This document shows, piece by piece, positions 1-8,158 of a stretch of 64,000 nucleotides of DNA. This DNA is from Parvibaculum sp. (GTDB taxonomy: Bacteria; Pseudomonadota; Alphaproteobacteria; Parvibaculales; Parvibaculaceae), in assembly GCF_030694575.1 (NCBI RefSeq), contig NZ_JAUYUS010000094.1:1-64000 (forward strand), read 5' to 3'. Position 1 is the stretch's first letter. Each line of letters opens with the position of its first letter. Both the position numbers and the translations under genes were made by a program. A model generated the notes under the pieces. That model had not been told where the DNA came from. It did not search any database and saw only the letters and a program-made list of their open reading frames with translations.

Positions 1-1352
1 TCGCCGAGTTCGGTGCCGAGGCCGGACATGCGGGCGCCGCCGAAGGGGATGTTGGGGGCGAGGTCGGCGTGTTTGTTGATCCAGACGGTGCCGCTGTCGA
101 GCTTCTCGGCGAGCGCATAGGCGCGGGCGGGGTCGGACGACCAGATGGAGCCGCCGAGGCCATAGGGCGAGGCGTTGGCGCGGGCGACGGCGTCGTCGGC
201 GTCGGAATATTTGATGACGGGGAGGACGGGGCCGAACTGTTCCTCGTCGACGAGGCGGGCGCCATCCGTTATGTCGCGGACGATGGTGGGGCGGATGAAA
301 TAGCCCTTCTCTTCGGCCACGTCGCCGCCGGCGATCACCGTGCCGTGCTTTTTCGAATCCTCGATCAGCTCCTTCACCTTGTCGAACTGCATCTTGTTTT
401 GCAGCGGCCCGAGCTGCGTACCCTGCTTCAACCCGTCGCCGACGATGGTGTTGTTGGCGATGGCGGCGAGCTCGTCGCACATCTCGTCATAGATCGACTC
501 ATGCACATAGAGCCGCTTCATGGCGATGCAGACCTGGCCGGAATTCTGGAAGGCGCTCTGGAAGAGCTTCGGCGCGGCTTCCTTGGGGTTCACATCATCC
601 AGCACGATGCCGGCGTCGTTGCCGCCGAGTTCGAGGGTGATGCGCTTGAGAAGTCCGGCGGCGCCCGCCATGACCTTGGCGCCTGTCGCCGTCGAGCCGG
701 TGAAGGAAATCTTGCGGACGTCCGGGTGCGCGGTGAGGGCGGCGCCGAGGTCGTTCGCGTCGGCGATGATGTTCACCACGCCGGCGGGGACGATGTCCGC
801 GATGAGCTCGCCGAGCTTGAGCGAGGTGAGCGGCGTCGTCGGCGCGGGCTTCAGCACCACCGTGTTGCCGGCGAGAAGGGCCGGCGGCAGCTTGAAGGCC
901 ATGAGGATCAGCGGGAAGTTCCACGGCACGATGGCGCCGATGACGCCCAAGGGACGGCGATGCGCCTCGACGCGCTTGCCCTCGCTGTCCTCGATCACCT
1001 TCACCGGCAGGTCGAGCATGGTGAAATAGCGGAAGAAGGCGGCGGTGCCGTAGACCTCGCCCGTCGCGTCGCCGATCGGCTTGCCCTGTTCCTGCGTGAG
1101 GAGCCGCGCGAGATCGGGGGCGTTGGCCTCGATCGCGTCGGCAATCGCGTTCAGCACCTTCTTGCGGTCTGCGATGGGCGTTGCGCTCCAGGCGGGGAAG
1201 GCCGACTTGGCGGCGGCGACGGCTTCGTTCAACTGCGCCTCGGAAGCGCGCGAGCAGGAGGCCACCACTTCTTCCGTGGCCGGATTGATGACGTCCATCG
1301 ATTTCGCGCCGGCAACGAGCTTGCCGTTTATCAGGAGCCTGTAATCGCTCAT
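1..1352 (-). CDS. Aldehyde dehydrogenase, NAD(P)-dependent (partial, C-terminus beyond window)
   Basis: About 450 residues are visible; the gene starts at the ATG whose complement is 1350-1352 and runs off the left edge. It oxidises an aldehyde to the acid using NAD(P). The translated reverse strand shows the family hallmarks: the PWNFPL motif, a FTGS nucleotide-binding segment, the general base Glu in LELGGND, and the catalytic Cys275 in NSGQVCIA. The downstream FGPVLPV motif is also present. A MerR-type regulator lies just upstream on the same strand and a thiolase beyond it, so a role in fatty-acid, alkane or branched-chain catabolism is likely. The substrate cannot be told from sequence. 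Confidence 0.93.
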   Translation of the reverse strand, partial: MSDYRLLINGKLVAGAKSMDVINPATEEVVASCSRASEAQLNEAVAAAKSAFPAWSATPIADRKKVLNAIADAIEANAPDLARLLTQEQGKPIGDATGEVYGTAAFFRYFTMLDLPVKVIEDSEGKRVEAHRRPLGVIGAIVPWNFPLILMAFKLPPALLAGNTVVLKPAPTTPLTSLKLGELIADIVPAGVVNIIADANDLGAALTAHPDVRKISFTGSTATGAKVMAGAAGLLKRITLELGGNDAGIVLDDVNPKEAAPKLFQSAFQNSGQVCIAMKRLYVHESIYDEMCDELAAIANNTIVGDGLKQGTQLGPLQNKMQFDKVKELIEDSKKHGTVIAGGDVAEEKGYFIRPTIVRDITDGARLVDEEQFGPVLPVIKYSDADDAVARANASPYGLGGSIWSSDPARAYALAEKLDSGTVWINKHADLAPNIPFGGARMSGLGTELG

Positions 1353-1419
1353 TTGTGCTTCTCCCTGGATGCGCCTCTGTTCGGGCGTCATTGTTGTCGT
1401 TCGGTCCGTTGGGCGAGGG

Positions 1420-1833
1420 TCAGCGCGTGCCGGTGCGCAGCGGCGCTTCCTTGTGGCGCGGGCGCGAGGCCACGATCTTTTTTTCCTCGAGCCGCTCGCA
1501 GGCGCTTTCGAGTTCGGCGAGCTGGGCGTCGACCCGGTCGCGCATTTCGGTTGCCGCCGCGATGCGCTTTCTGAACAGCGAGACGGCGAGACGGTATTGC
1601 TCGTCGCGGCCTTCGCCGTTCCTGTAGAGATCGAGGATCTGGCGGATTTCATAAAGCGTCAGGCCGACGTCGCGGCCGCGCAGGATGAGTTGCAGGCGGG
1701 CGCGGTCGCGCTTCGAGTAGAGCCTCGCCTGGCCCTGGCGCTCGGGCTCGATGAGACCCTTTTCCTCATAGAAGCGGAGGGCGCGGTGGGTGATGCCGAA
1801 TTCGGCTGCGAGGTCGGTGATTGTCCAGGTCAT
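1420..1833 (-). CDS. MerR family transcriptional regulator (LiuR-like)
   Basis: 137 residues from the ATG at 1831-1833 (MTWTITDLAAEFGITHRALR), chosen because the MerR winged-helix domain begins there; a longer upstream frame adds only shadow sequence. Residues 1-70 form the DNA-binding domain, with FYEEKGLIEPER and the wing LYSKRDRARLQLILRG. The rest is a helical, probably coiled-coil dimerisation region ending in charged residues. No C-terminal ligand domain or metal-binding cysteines are visible, which argues against a metal sensor. The DNA-binding part resembles LiuR-type regulators of branched-chain or fatty-acid degradation. Its position between thiolase and aldehyde dehydrogenase genes fits that, but the assignment is inference. 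Confidence 0.85.
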   Translation of the reverse strand: MTWTITDLAAEFGITHRALRFYEEKGLIEPERQGQARLYSKRDRARLQLILRGRDVGLTLYEIRQILDLYRNGEGRDEQYRLAVSLFRKRIAAATEMRDRVDAQLAELESACERLEEKKIVASRPRHKEAPLRTGTR

Positions 1834-1858
1834 TTCGAATAAACCCTCCGACAGACAA

Positions 1859-1891
1859 GGCGGATGCTCCGGTGTTCCGGAAGCATCCGCC
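1859..1891 (-). terminator. Hairpin after thiolase gene
   Basis: A 10-bp perfect inverted repeat (GGCGGATGCT / AGCATCCGCC) with an internal CCGG/CCGG extension lies just past the thiolase stop codon on the minus strand. The T-run after it is poor, so termination may be incomplete and merR may be read through. Confidence 0.5.
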
Positions 1892-1904
1892 CGCTGAACC
1901 ACAA

Positions 1905-3149
1905 TTACTGCATGCGCTCGACGATGATGGCAGGCGCCATGCCGCCGGCGGCGCACATGGTGACGAGGCCGTAGCGCTTGTCCTGGCGTTCCAGCTCGTC
2001 GACGATGGTGCCGATGAGGATGGAGCCGGTGGCACCGATCGGATGACCGAGCGCGCAGGCGCCGCCATTCACGTTCACCTTGTCGCGGTCGAGCCGGAGG
2101 TCGCGGATGAATTTTTCGGCGACGACGGCGAAGGCTTCGTTGATCTCGAAGAGATCGATGTCCTCGACCTTGAGGCCGGCCTTTTCGAGCACCTTGCGCG
2201 CGGCGGGAACGGGCGCGTTGAGCATCAGCGTCGGGCAGTCGCCCATGTTGGCGGTGGCGACGATGCGGGCGCGCGGCTTCAAGCCGTTCTTCTTCGCGTA
2301 TCCGGGCGAGGCGAGAAGGATCGCCGCCGCGCCGTCGACGACGCCCGACGAGTTGCCGGCGTGGTGGACGTGGTTGAACTGCTTGAGGTGCGGATATTTC
2401 TGGCGGATGAGATCGCCATAGGTCGTGCCCTCGGCGTCGACCGGAATGCCGGCCCAGGCTTCGAAGGTCGCCTTCAGATTGCCCAGACCTTCGAGCGTCG
2501 TCTGCGGACGCGGGAATTCCTCACGGTCGAGCGCGACCGAGCCGTCGTCATTGTAAACCGTGACGAGCGACTTCGAGAAACGGCCTTCCTCGATCGCCTT
2601 GGCGGCGCGCTGCTGCGAGACATAGGCAAGCTCGTCCACGGCCTTGCGGTCGATGCCTTCGAGCGTCGCGACGGCATCGGCGCAGACGCCTTGCTGCGAC
2701 TGCGGATGCTGCTTGCGGAGATGCAGATTGCCCGCATCCATCATCGGCGGCGTCTTCGGGTCGGCGGTGGCGGAGGTGTAGCTCATCATCTCGGTGCCGC
2801 CGGCGACGACGAGATCTTCCATGCCGGACATGATCTGCGCGGCGGCGAGATTGACGGTGGTGATGCCCGAGCCGCAGAAGCGGTCGAGGGTGACGCCGGA
2901 AGCGCGGATGTCGTAGCCCGCATCGAGCGCGGCCATGCGGCCCATGTCGCCGCCCTGCGCGCCACGCTGGGAGGAGGTGCCCCAGATGATGTCGTCAACT
3001 TCGGCGGTGTTGATGTCGTTGCGGCTCGCGAGCGCGGCCAGAACCGTGCGGGCGAGGTGCTGCGGATGAAGATGGGCGAGCGCGCCCTTGCCTACCTTGC
3101 CGATGCCGCGCGGGGTGCGTACCGCGTCGATGATCCATGCTTCGCTCAT
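1905..3149 (-). CDS. Acetyl-CoA acetyltransferase (thiolase)
   Basis: 414 residues, the normal thiolase length. It makes or cleaves the carbon-carbon bond of acetoacetyl-CoA or a 3-ketoacyl-CoA in the cytoplasm. The nucleophile is Cys92 in LDRFCGSG. The NEAFAVV motif supplies the catalytic His region, and CALGHPIGATG near the C-terminus supplies the second Cys and His. The start ATG at 3147-3149 has a GGGAGA ribosome site. A TetR regulator is divergent, with a palindromic operator between them, and a MerR gene follows on the same strand. Similarity to FadI/FadA-type biosynthetic or degradative thiolases cannot be separated here, so no symbol is given. Confidence 0.93.
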   Translation of the reverse strand: MSEAWIIDAVRTPRGIGKVGKGALAHLHPQHLARTVLAALASRNDINTAEVDDIIWGTSSQRGAQGGDMGRMAALDAGYDIRASGVTLDRFCGSGITTVNLAAAQIMSGMEDLVVAGGTEMMSYTSATADPKTPPMMDAGNLHLRKQHPQSQQGVCADAVATLEGIDRKAVDELAYVSQQRAAKAIEEGRFSKSLVTVYNDDGSVALDREEFPRPQTTLEGLGNLKATFEAWAGIPVDAEGTTYGDLIRQKYPHLKQFNHVHHAGNSSGVVDGAAAILLASPGYAKKNGLKPRARIVATANMGDCPTLMLNAPVPAARKVLEKAGLKVEDIDLFEINEAFAVVAEKFIRDLRLDRDKVNVNGGACALGHPIGATGSILIGTIVDELERQDKRYGLVTMCAAGGMAPAIIVERMQ

Positions 3150-3205
3150 TTATCAGTCTCCCTGGGGCCCGGCGCCGCGGGGCGTTTTTAATGGCGCGTT
3201 TAAAT

Positions 3206-3225
3206 TTTTAAATGTAGATTTAAAA
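3206..3225. promoter_or_regulatory. Palindromic operator in thiolase/tetR divergent region
   Basis: TTTTAAATGTAGATTTAAAA is a perfect inverted repeat with 8-bp arms and a 4-bp spacer. It is AT-rich against GC-rich surroundings, and sits 29 bp before the tetR start and 56 bp before the thiolase start. The position and form suit a TetR-family dimer site controlling both genes. A further half-site, CGTTTAAAT, lies at 3197-3205. Confidence 0.7.
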
Positions 3226-3254
3226 CGAAAAGAGCGGGAACGCAAGGAGGCGTT

Positions 3255-3914
3255 GTGGACGCCCACGAAAAGAACAAGGCAAGGGCGGCCCCGGCCAGAC
3301 CCGCGGCGCGCGACCTGCTGCTGCAAGCGGCAAGCGAGGTCATGAGCGAGCGGGAGACGGTGGACGTTCCGCTGGCCGACATCGCGGCGCGGGCGGACCT
3401 GAACGTGGCGCTGGTGAGCTATTATTTCGGCGGCAAGGAGGGCCTGCTGCTGGCGCTGGCGAAGCGCGACGCGGCAACGGCGCTGGGCGAACTCGACCGG
3501 CTGATGGGCCTCGACCTGCCGCCGGCCGAAAAGCTGCGGCGGCATCTCGCCGGCGTCATCCGCACTTTCTTCCGCTATCCCTATCTCTACCGGCTGCTGG
3601 GCGCCCTGATGCGCGACGCGACGACCGACGCGGCGCGCGAGATCGCCGAATTCTTCGTCGTGCCGCTGACGCTGACGGCGAAGGAGCTGATGGAGGAAGG
3701 CGCGAAGGACGGCACGATCCGCCCGCTCGACCCGACGCTGTTCTATCTCGTCGCGCTCGGGGCCTGCGAACATATCTTCGCCAACCCGGCCATCCTCAAG
3801 CATGCGCATGGCATCGAGCATCTCGACGACGCGCTCAGGCGGCGCTACACGGATGTCGTGCTCGACACGCTGATGCATGGCTATCTCGTGCCGAAGGATC
3901 GCGCTTCTTCCTGA
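3255..3914 (+). CDS. TetR family transcriptional regulator
   Basis: 219 residues from a GTG at 3255 with a strong AAGGAGG site at 3244-3250. Residues about 15-65 form the TetR helix-turn-helix; LADIAARADLNVALVSYYFGGKEGLL is the signature region, quoted here in two parts: LADIAARADLNVALVSYYF then GGKEGLL. The C-terminal helical domain would bind the inducer. The N-terminal tail is rich in Lys, Arg and Ala. It is divergent from the thiolase gene with a perfect palindrome in between, so it probably represses that gene and itself. An acyl-CoA-like ligand is possible but unproven. Confidence 0.9.
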   Translation: MDAHEKNKARAAPARPAARDLLLQAASEVMSERETVDVPLADIAARADLNVALVSYYFGGKEGLLLALAKRDAATALGELDRLMGLDLPPAEKLRRHLAGVIRTFFRYPYLYRLLGALMRDATTDAAREIAEFFVVPLTLTAKELMEEGAKDGTIRPLDPTLFYLVALGACEHIFANPAILKHAHGIEHLDDALRRRYTDVVLDTLMHGYLVPKDRASS

Positions 3915-3970
3915 CACCTCCCCGCAAACGCGACGACCCGCCCCCGGTTTCCCGGAGACGGGCCGCGACG

Positions 3971-3991
3971 CGAGGCCGGACTATGGCCTCG
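3971..3991. terminator. Hairpin between convergent tetR and DUF1302 genes
   Basis: CGAGGCC and GGCCTCG form a 7-bp stem with a 7-nt loop in the 106-bp gap between two convergent genes. No clear T-run follows on either strand, so this is a weak bidirectional terminator candidate. Confidence 0.4.
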
Positions 3992-4020
3992 GGTTGAGAG
4001 TGGCCTCTCTCTAAATACTT

Positions 4021-6018
4021 CTAGAACGTGTAGGACGCCGTCATGCCGACGAAATCCTTGTCGTAGGAACCGTTCCGGTATTTGGCACCGAAGTTGTTGG
4101 TGTAGTCGACCGACAGCCGGTAGGTGTCGAGATAGCTGGCGGTGACGCCGAGGGTGACCGCCTTCTTGCCTTCGACGAAGCCGGGGCCGATGGGACCGGC
4201 CGAATAGCCGCTGACGTCATGGCTCCAGACCACCATCGGGCTGAGCGTGACGGGCGTGCCGAAGGCCGTGTGGTAGTCCATCATCGCCAGCATGCGGTAG
4301 CCCCAGGAGAAGCTGCTCGCATAAAGCGGCGCGATGCTGCAGGTGCCGGCCTTGTTGCAATTGTCGCCGAAGGTGGCGGCGCTGCCGAAGTTGGGATGCG
4401 TTTCGCCCGAACGCGGAATGGCGAAGCGATTGCCGCTCGCATTCGGCAGATACTGGAAGCCGACATTGCCGACGAGGATCAGCAGGTCGCCGCCCAGCCG
4501 GCTCACGATCGGGTCCGACGGCGTCAGCGTGCTCAGGGTGTAGAGCTGGCCGTGCAGGGCTTCCGTGTAGCGATAGCCCGGGATGACGCCGCCGAACGGC
4601 ACGGGCTCTCCATCGTAATAGGACGCCTCGCCCGGTCCCGGCGTGTAGCCGAAATTCTGGATGTCCGCGCCCTGGATTTCGTTCGAGTCGAGCTGGAACG
4701 GCATGTCCGGGAAATAGGCAAGTTCGCCGGAGAGCGCCGTCGCATCGCCGAGGACGGGGATGGTCGTATTGAAGCTCGTGCCGAACATGTCGATGTCTTC
4801 GGGGAACTGGATAATCAGGTTCTTGTTGGCGCCCGCGGCTTCCGCGAATATGCCCTGGCCGTAGGAGACGGGACGGCCATAGTCGTCCTGAAGAGCCGGC
4901 GCCGCATCGGTGCACCCCGAGCCCGAAAGCGAACCGGGAACGGCAGGATTACAGATCAGCTGCAACGCGGCCGTCGTCACGGTCGGCGTCGATGCCGTGG
5001 TCGTGCCGAAAGGCAGCTTGCTGTGGAAGTTGACATAGTAGGCGGACAGCTCCGTGCCGTGATTGAGCCATTCGGCATAGTAGCGCAGGGCAAAGCCGAA
5101 CTGGCCCTGATCGCGTGCTTCCTGATCGCGCCCACGGGGCACAAAGGCCGTGGGAGAATAGCTGGTGCCGTTGCCGAAATTGTAGACTTCGCCGCCGGAC
5201 ACCGCGTAGCGGCAACCGCCCGCCGCCGCATCGCTGGGCGAGAAGAAGCTGCCGCAAGCCGGAAGGATGGACCTTTCCCACTCGAAGACATATTGCGCTT
5301 CGAAGGTGAGGTTGGCGGGCAGTCCGATGCTGGCGAAAAGCGAATTCTGCGGCAGGAAGATTTCCTTCAGCTCAACGCCGGGACGCACCAGCGCCGACAC
5401 GTCGAGCGGGAGATAGGCCGAGACGCCGCCGGGGATGAAGAGACTTTCGCCCCAGTTCACCGCCTGCCGGCCGAGACGCACCGTGAGGGGCATGTCGGCG
5501 ACAAGGAAGTTGCCGTAAGCGAAAGCGTCGAGAAGATCGAACGAACGCGCCTGGAGGTCATGCGCGCTGTTGCCGCGAAATTCATCATCGAGTTCGCGGC
5601 GCTGGCCATAAGGCGCGGCGCCCGGTCCGTATTTGCCGTCGCCGCGGCCAAGCACCTTGTCGCCGACATAATCGTAGAAAGCCTTGGCGCGCACGAAGAA
5701 GCCGAACCGATCCCATTTGGCGTCGGCCTCGGAGATGATCTTGACGGGCGCCGAGATGAGGTCCCATTGCTCGACATTGACGTTGCCGTCGTCGGAATTC
5801 ACGTCGTAATCCGTGCCCCCCGGCGCCGTGCAGCCGCCGTTGTAAACGGAGATGAACTCGCAACCCTGTTTCGACACACGCATGCTGGCGGAAGCCGACA
5901 CGGTCGTCCCGATATCGATATCGACCGGGCCGGCTTTTATCTGCGCCGCATGGGCCGCAGCCGACATGGCGAAAAACAGTGCCAGCGAGACAAACGGCTG
6001 CACAATCCGGAACTTCAT
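4021..6018 (-). CDS. DUF1302 family outer-membrane protein
   Basis: 665 residues with a signal peptide (about 1-24, ending AAAHAA) and a C-terminal aromatic residue (ASYTF), as expected for an outer-membrane beta-barrel. The DUF1302 signature is clear: LGRQAVNWGES near residue 180, then VRPGVELKEIFLPQNSLF. Beta-barrel-like alternation continues to the end. Members often sit beside DUF1329 proteins in steroid, terpene or alkane catabolic regions, and an uptake role for hydrophobic substrates is suspected; no DUF1329 gene is present here. The ATG at 6016-6018 has a GGGAGGA ribosome site. It is the first of two same-strand envelope genes, followed upstream by a glycine-rich lipoprotein. Confidence 0.88.
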   Translation of the reverse strand: MKFRIVQPFVSLALFFAMSAAAHAAQIKAGPVDIDIGTTVSASASMRVSKQGCEFISVYNGGCTAPGGTDYDVNSDDGNVNVEQWDLISAPVKIISEADAKWDRFGFFVRAKAFYDYVGDKVLGRGDGKYGPGAAPYGQRRELDDEFRGNSAHDLQARSFDLLDAFAYGNFLVADMPLTVRLGRQAVNWGESLFIPGGVSAYLPLDVSALVRPGVELKEIFLPQNSLFASIGLPANLTFEAQYVFEWERSILPACGSFFSPSDAAAGGCRYAVSGGEVYNFGNGTSYSPTAFVPRGRDQEARDQGQFGFALRYYAEWLNHGTELSAYYVNFHSKLPFGTTTASTPTVTTAALQLICNPAVPGSLSGSGCTDAAPALQDDYGRPVSYGQGIFAEAAGANKNLIIQFPEDIDMFGTSFNTTIPVLGDATALSGELAYFPDMPFQLDSNEIQGADIQNFGYTPGPGEASYYDGEPVPFGGVIPGYRYTEALHGQLYTLSTLTPSDPIVSRLGGDLLILVGNVGFQYLPNASGNRFAIPRSGETHPNFGSAATFGDNCNKAGTCSIAPLYASSFSWGYRMLAMMDYHTAFGTPVTLSPMVVWSHDVSGYSAGPIGPGFVEGKKAVTLGVTASYLDTYRLSVDYTNNFGAKYRNGSYDKDFVGMTASYTF

Positions 6019-6072
6019 ACTTTCAATCCTCCCTCAAATCCTTTGCACCGCCCGCGCCCCTCAACGCGGTAA

Positions 6073-6936
6073 CTACGGCAGCACTCCGACAAGCGTGTCG
6101 CTGACCGTTTCCAGCGGAAGCGTGTTGCCGGCAATACCGGCGACCGGGCCGAACACCACCGGGAAGACGACGTCGTATGCCGTGGTGCCGTTCGGCAGCA
6201 GCGGCGTGGCGAGCAGCGGAACGGCGAGCTCCGTTACCGGCACGATGACCGGCTCAAGCTCTGCAAGCGGAAGCGACGGCAATTCGACCGGCACGGGACC
6301 TCCCCCTTCGCCGCCAACGCCGAGCAGGCCGAGAACCACCGGGCTCAGCACCGGCGAAAGATCGCCCAATTGATCCTCATTCGATGTCGCTTGCGCGCCG
6401 TCGATGAGGGTCGCGACGAGATCGCCGACGGGGGCAAGCGGCGCGCTGTCGGACGGCGCGATGTCGCCAAGCTGGCCTTCGCCGCCGCCGGTGAGAAGAT
6501 TGGGAACGAGACCGCCCTCGGTGCCGACGAGCAAGCCCGTGATGTCATGACCGAAGAGATCCTCGCCCAGGCCGCCGTCACCGGAGACACCGAGCGGGGG
6601 CACCTGCGATTCGATCTGTGCGAGACCATCCGTCAGCGGCGCGAGAGCGCCTTCCGGGACGATGCCGCCCTCGGGCGCGTTACCGGCAAGCATGCCGCCC
6701 GAACCGCCACCGAGCGTGGTGCCGACGAGGCCGCCGCCGCCGAGAAGCGGCGAGACGACGTCGACGCCCAGCAGCTCCTCCGACGCACCGTCCTCGCCGG
6801 AGACGCCCATCTGCATGCCGCCTAGCGCCATGGCAGTGGACGAGGAACGTGGGCTCGTGGCGATGGGCGAGTCGCCTCCCGAACCGCATCCGGCCAGAAA
6901 GCCCGCTGTGCAAAGCGCAATGATAGATGATCTCAT
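6073..6936 (-). CDS. Glycine-rich putative lipoprotein, paralogue 1
   Basis: 287 residues from the ATG at 6934-6936, which has a GGGAGGA site and opens a lipoprotein signal peptide with lipobox LAGC at residues 14-17. A longer frame upstream is non-coding. The mature protein is low complexity (Gly, Leu, Pro, Val) with no predicted catalytic motif. It contains at least two copies of a recurring segment: LGVSGEDG...LLG and LGVSGDGGLGEDLFGHDITG. The same segment occurs in the genes at 8159-9121 and 27635-28675. These resemble proteins loosely annotated as collagen-like, but there is no long Gly-X-Y tract. Function unknown; probably anchored to a membrane. Confidence 0.75.
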   Translation of the reverse strand: MRSSIIALCTAGFLAGCGSGGDSPIATSPRSSSTAMALGGMQMGVSGEDGASEELLGVDVVSPLLGGGGLVGTTLGGGSGGMLAGNAPEGGIVPEGALAPLTDGLAQIESQVPPLGVSGDGGLGEDLFGHDITGLLVGTEGGLVPNLLTGGGEGQLGDIAPSDSAPLAPVGDLVATLIDGAQATSNEDQLGDLSPVLSPVVLGLLGVGGEGGGPVPVELPSLPLAELEPVIVPVTELAVPLLATPLLPNGTTAYDVVFPVVFGPVAGIAGNTLPLETVSDTLVGVLP

Positions 6937-7392
6937 GGTGTCGTCCTCCCGTGTGAACCTGCGTAGCAAATTCGCCGGGCCTGACGATGTAGAGAAATGT
7001 GGCGATATGTTCGGAGCTGCGGACGGAGACGACTTTTGTCCGTATACGAATGTCCAGGAGGCGGGCAAGGCGCGGAAGCCGGCGCAGAGGCCTTGTGTGA
7101 GTGTAATTCTTTGTAATTCAATTGGACTTGCGGCGGACGCCGCCGCACCCTCACGGAAAATTGCACTTCCGCCGCAAGAACGCTGCGCCAGGACCGGTTT
7201 CCCAGCTGTCATTCCGATCAGGTTCTCCTCGATCCCGATGCAGCATCCCTCACCCCGGGAATCCGGCGACGGTTGTCCGCATCCTTGTGACGGAAGACGG
7301 CGCCCGCGCCCGGCAAGGACGCGGGCGCCACATTTTCGCCCCGCGCATCTCAGACAAATCCGCAAGCCGCCGCTCCGGCGGCGAACAATTTT
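6937..7392. other. Intergenic region with two strong hairpins
   Basis: 456 bp between divergent genes. No convincing ORF. Two perfect inverted repeats occur: 7129-7147 (TGCGGCGG / CCGCCGCA, 3-nt loop) and 7299-7329 (GGCGCCCGCG / CGCGGGCGCC, 11-nt loop). A local AT-rich stretch with the direct repeat TGTAATTC lies at about 7100-7120 and could hold promoters. The hairpins may belong to leaders or an untranslated RNA, but nothing decides this. Confidence 0.4.
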
Positions 7393-8064
7393 GTGCCATT
7401 CAAATGCAGGGGAACGACATCGTTGAAAGCAAAACCCCTCGTCTCTGCTTCACTGAGCGATATCAGGCGCGACGCCATCGTGCTGACGGGCTCGATGTCG
7501 CTGATCGCGACCGCGCTTTTCGGCGGTTCGGGCGCGCTGATGAAATTTCTGCAGTCAAGCATTCCGGCGACGGCGACGGCGGCCGACCACCGGTACAGGC
7601 AATGGGTGTTCGTGCTGAGCAAGGCGGAACCGATGCGGGTGGCGCAGCGGGTGGCGCAGGAGCATGCCGAGGCGGAAGAGGCGCCGCGGCCGCTCGTCTT
7701 TCCGCAGCGCATTCCTTCCTGGCGGGCGCATCTGCGAGGCGACCGTGCCTATCTGATGCCCCTGTCGCTGATCCCGCCGTTCCTTGCCGCACTCGCAACC
7801 GGCAACCGGCTGCACATGATCAAGGATCCGTCGCTGCGGTTCGATGCGCATATTCCGTGGGAAGCGTCTGTCGAGCGGGGGGAAGAGTTTCACGTCGTGT
7901 GGCGCGACGCCCACGGGCAGACCGCGCGGGCCGTTACGCTGCGCCGTGACGACGGCACATGGCGGATGACGCGCGACGAACGCCGCGAGTACGCGGCGGA
8001 GGCCCATGACGGGGGCAGCTCCGAGAGCTGGCTCGAACCGTTTCTGCCGGGCCGCAACAGCTAG
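7393..8064 (+). CDS. Hypothetical membrane-anchored protein
   Basis: 223 residues if started at the GTG at 7393; a start further in is possible because no strong ribosome site is seen. One hydrophobic segment near residues 33-60 (IVLTGSMSLIATALFGGSGA) suggests a single membrane anchor, followed by a soluble domain of about 150 residues rich in Arg, Trp and Pro. No known domain is recognised. Codon use matches neighbouring genes better than either opposite-strand frame. It lies between two paralogous glycine-rich lipoprotein genes that are on the other strand, so a related envelope role is possible. Confidence 0.6.
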   Translation: MPFKCRGTTSLKAKPLVSASLSDIRRDAIVLTGSMSLIATALFGGSGALMKFLQSSIPATATAADHRYRQWVFVLSKAEPMRVAQRVAQEHAEAEEAPRPLVFPQRIPSWRAHLRGDRAYLMPLSLIPPFLAALATGNRLHMIKDPSLRFDAHIPWEASVERGEEFHVVWRDAHGQTARAVTLRRDDGTWRMTRDERREYAAEAHDGGSSESWLEPFLPGRNS

Positions 8065-8091
8065 AGCGAACAATTTTCCCCTAACGCGAAA

Positions 8092-8115
8092 GAGGCGGGA
8101 CCGGGGTCCCGCCTC
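8092..8115. terminator. Bidirectional hairpin between convergent genes
   Basis: GAGGCGGGACC and GGTCCCGCCTC make a perfect 11-bp stem with a 2-nt loop, between the hypothetical gene and the leftward lipoprotein gene. T-runs are short on both sides. Confidence 0.6.
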
Positions 8116-8158
8116 CTTGCCGTGCCGGGAGCATACCGCTCCCGGGAATGCGCGTTTA

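Noticed and set aside
69-1574. Long plus-strand open frame across the aldehyde dehydrogenase
   Set aside because: The reverse strand encodes a complete set of aldehyde dehydrogenase motifs; this frame is a low-complexity shadow caused by high GC.
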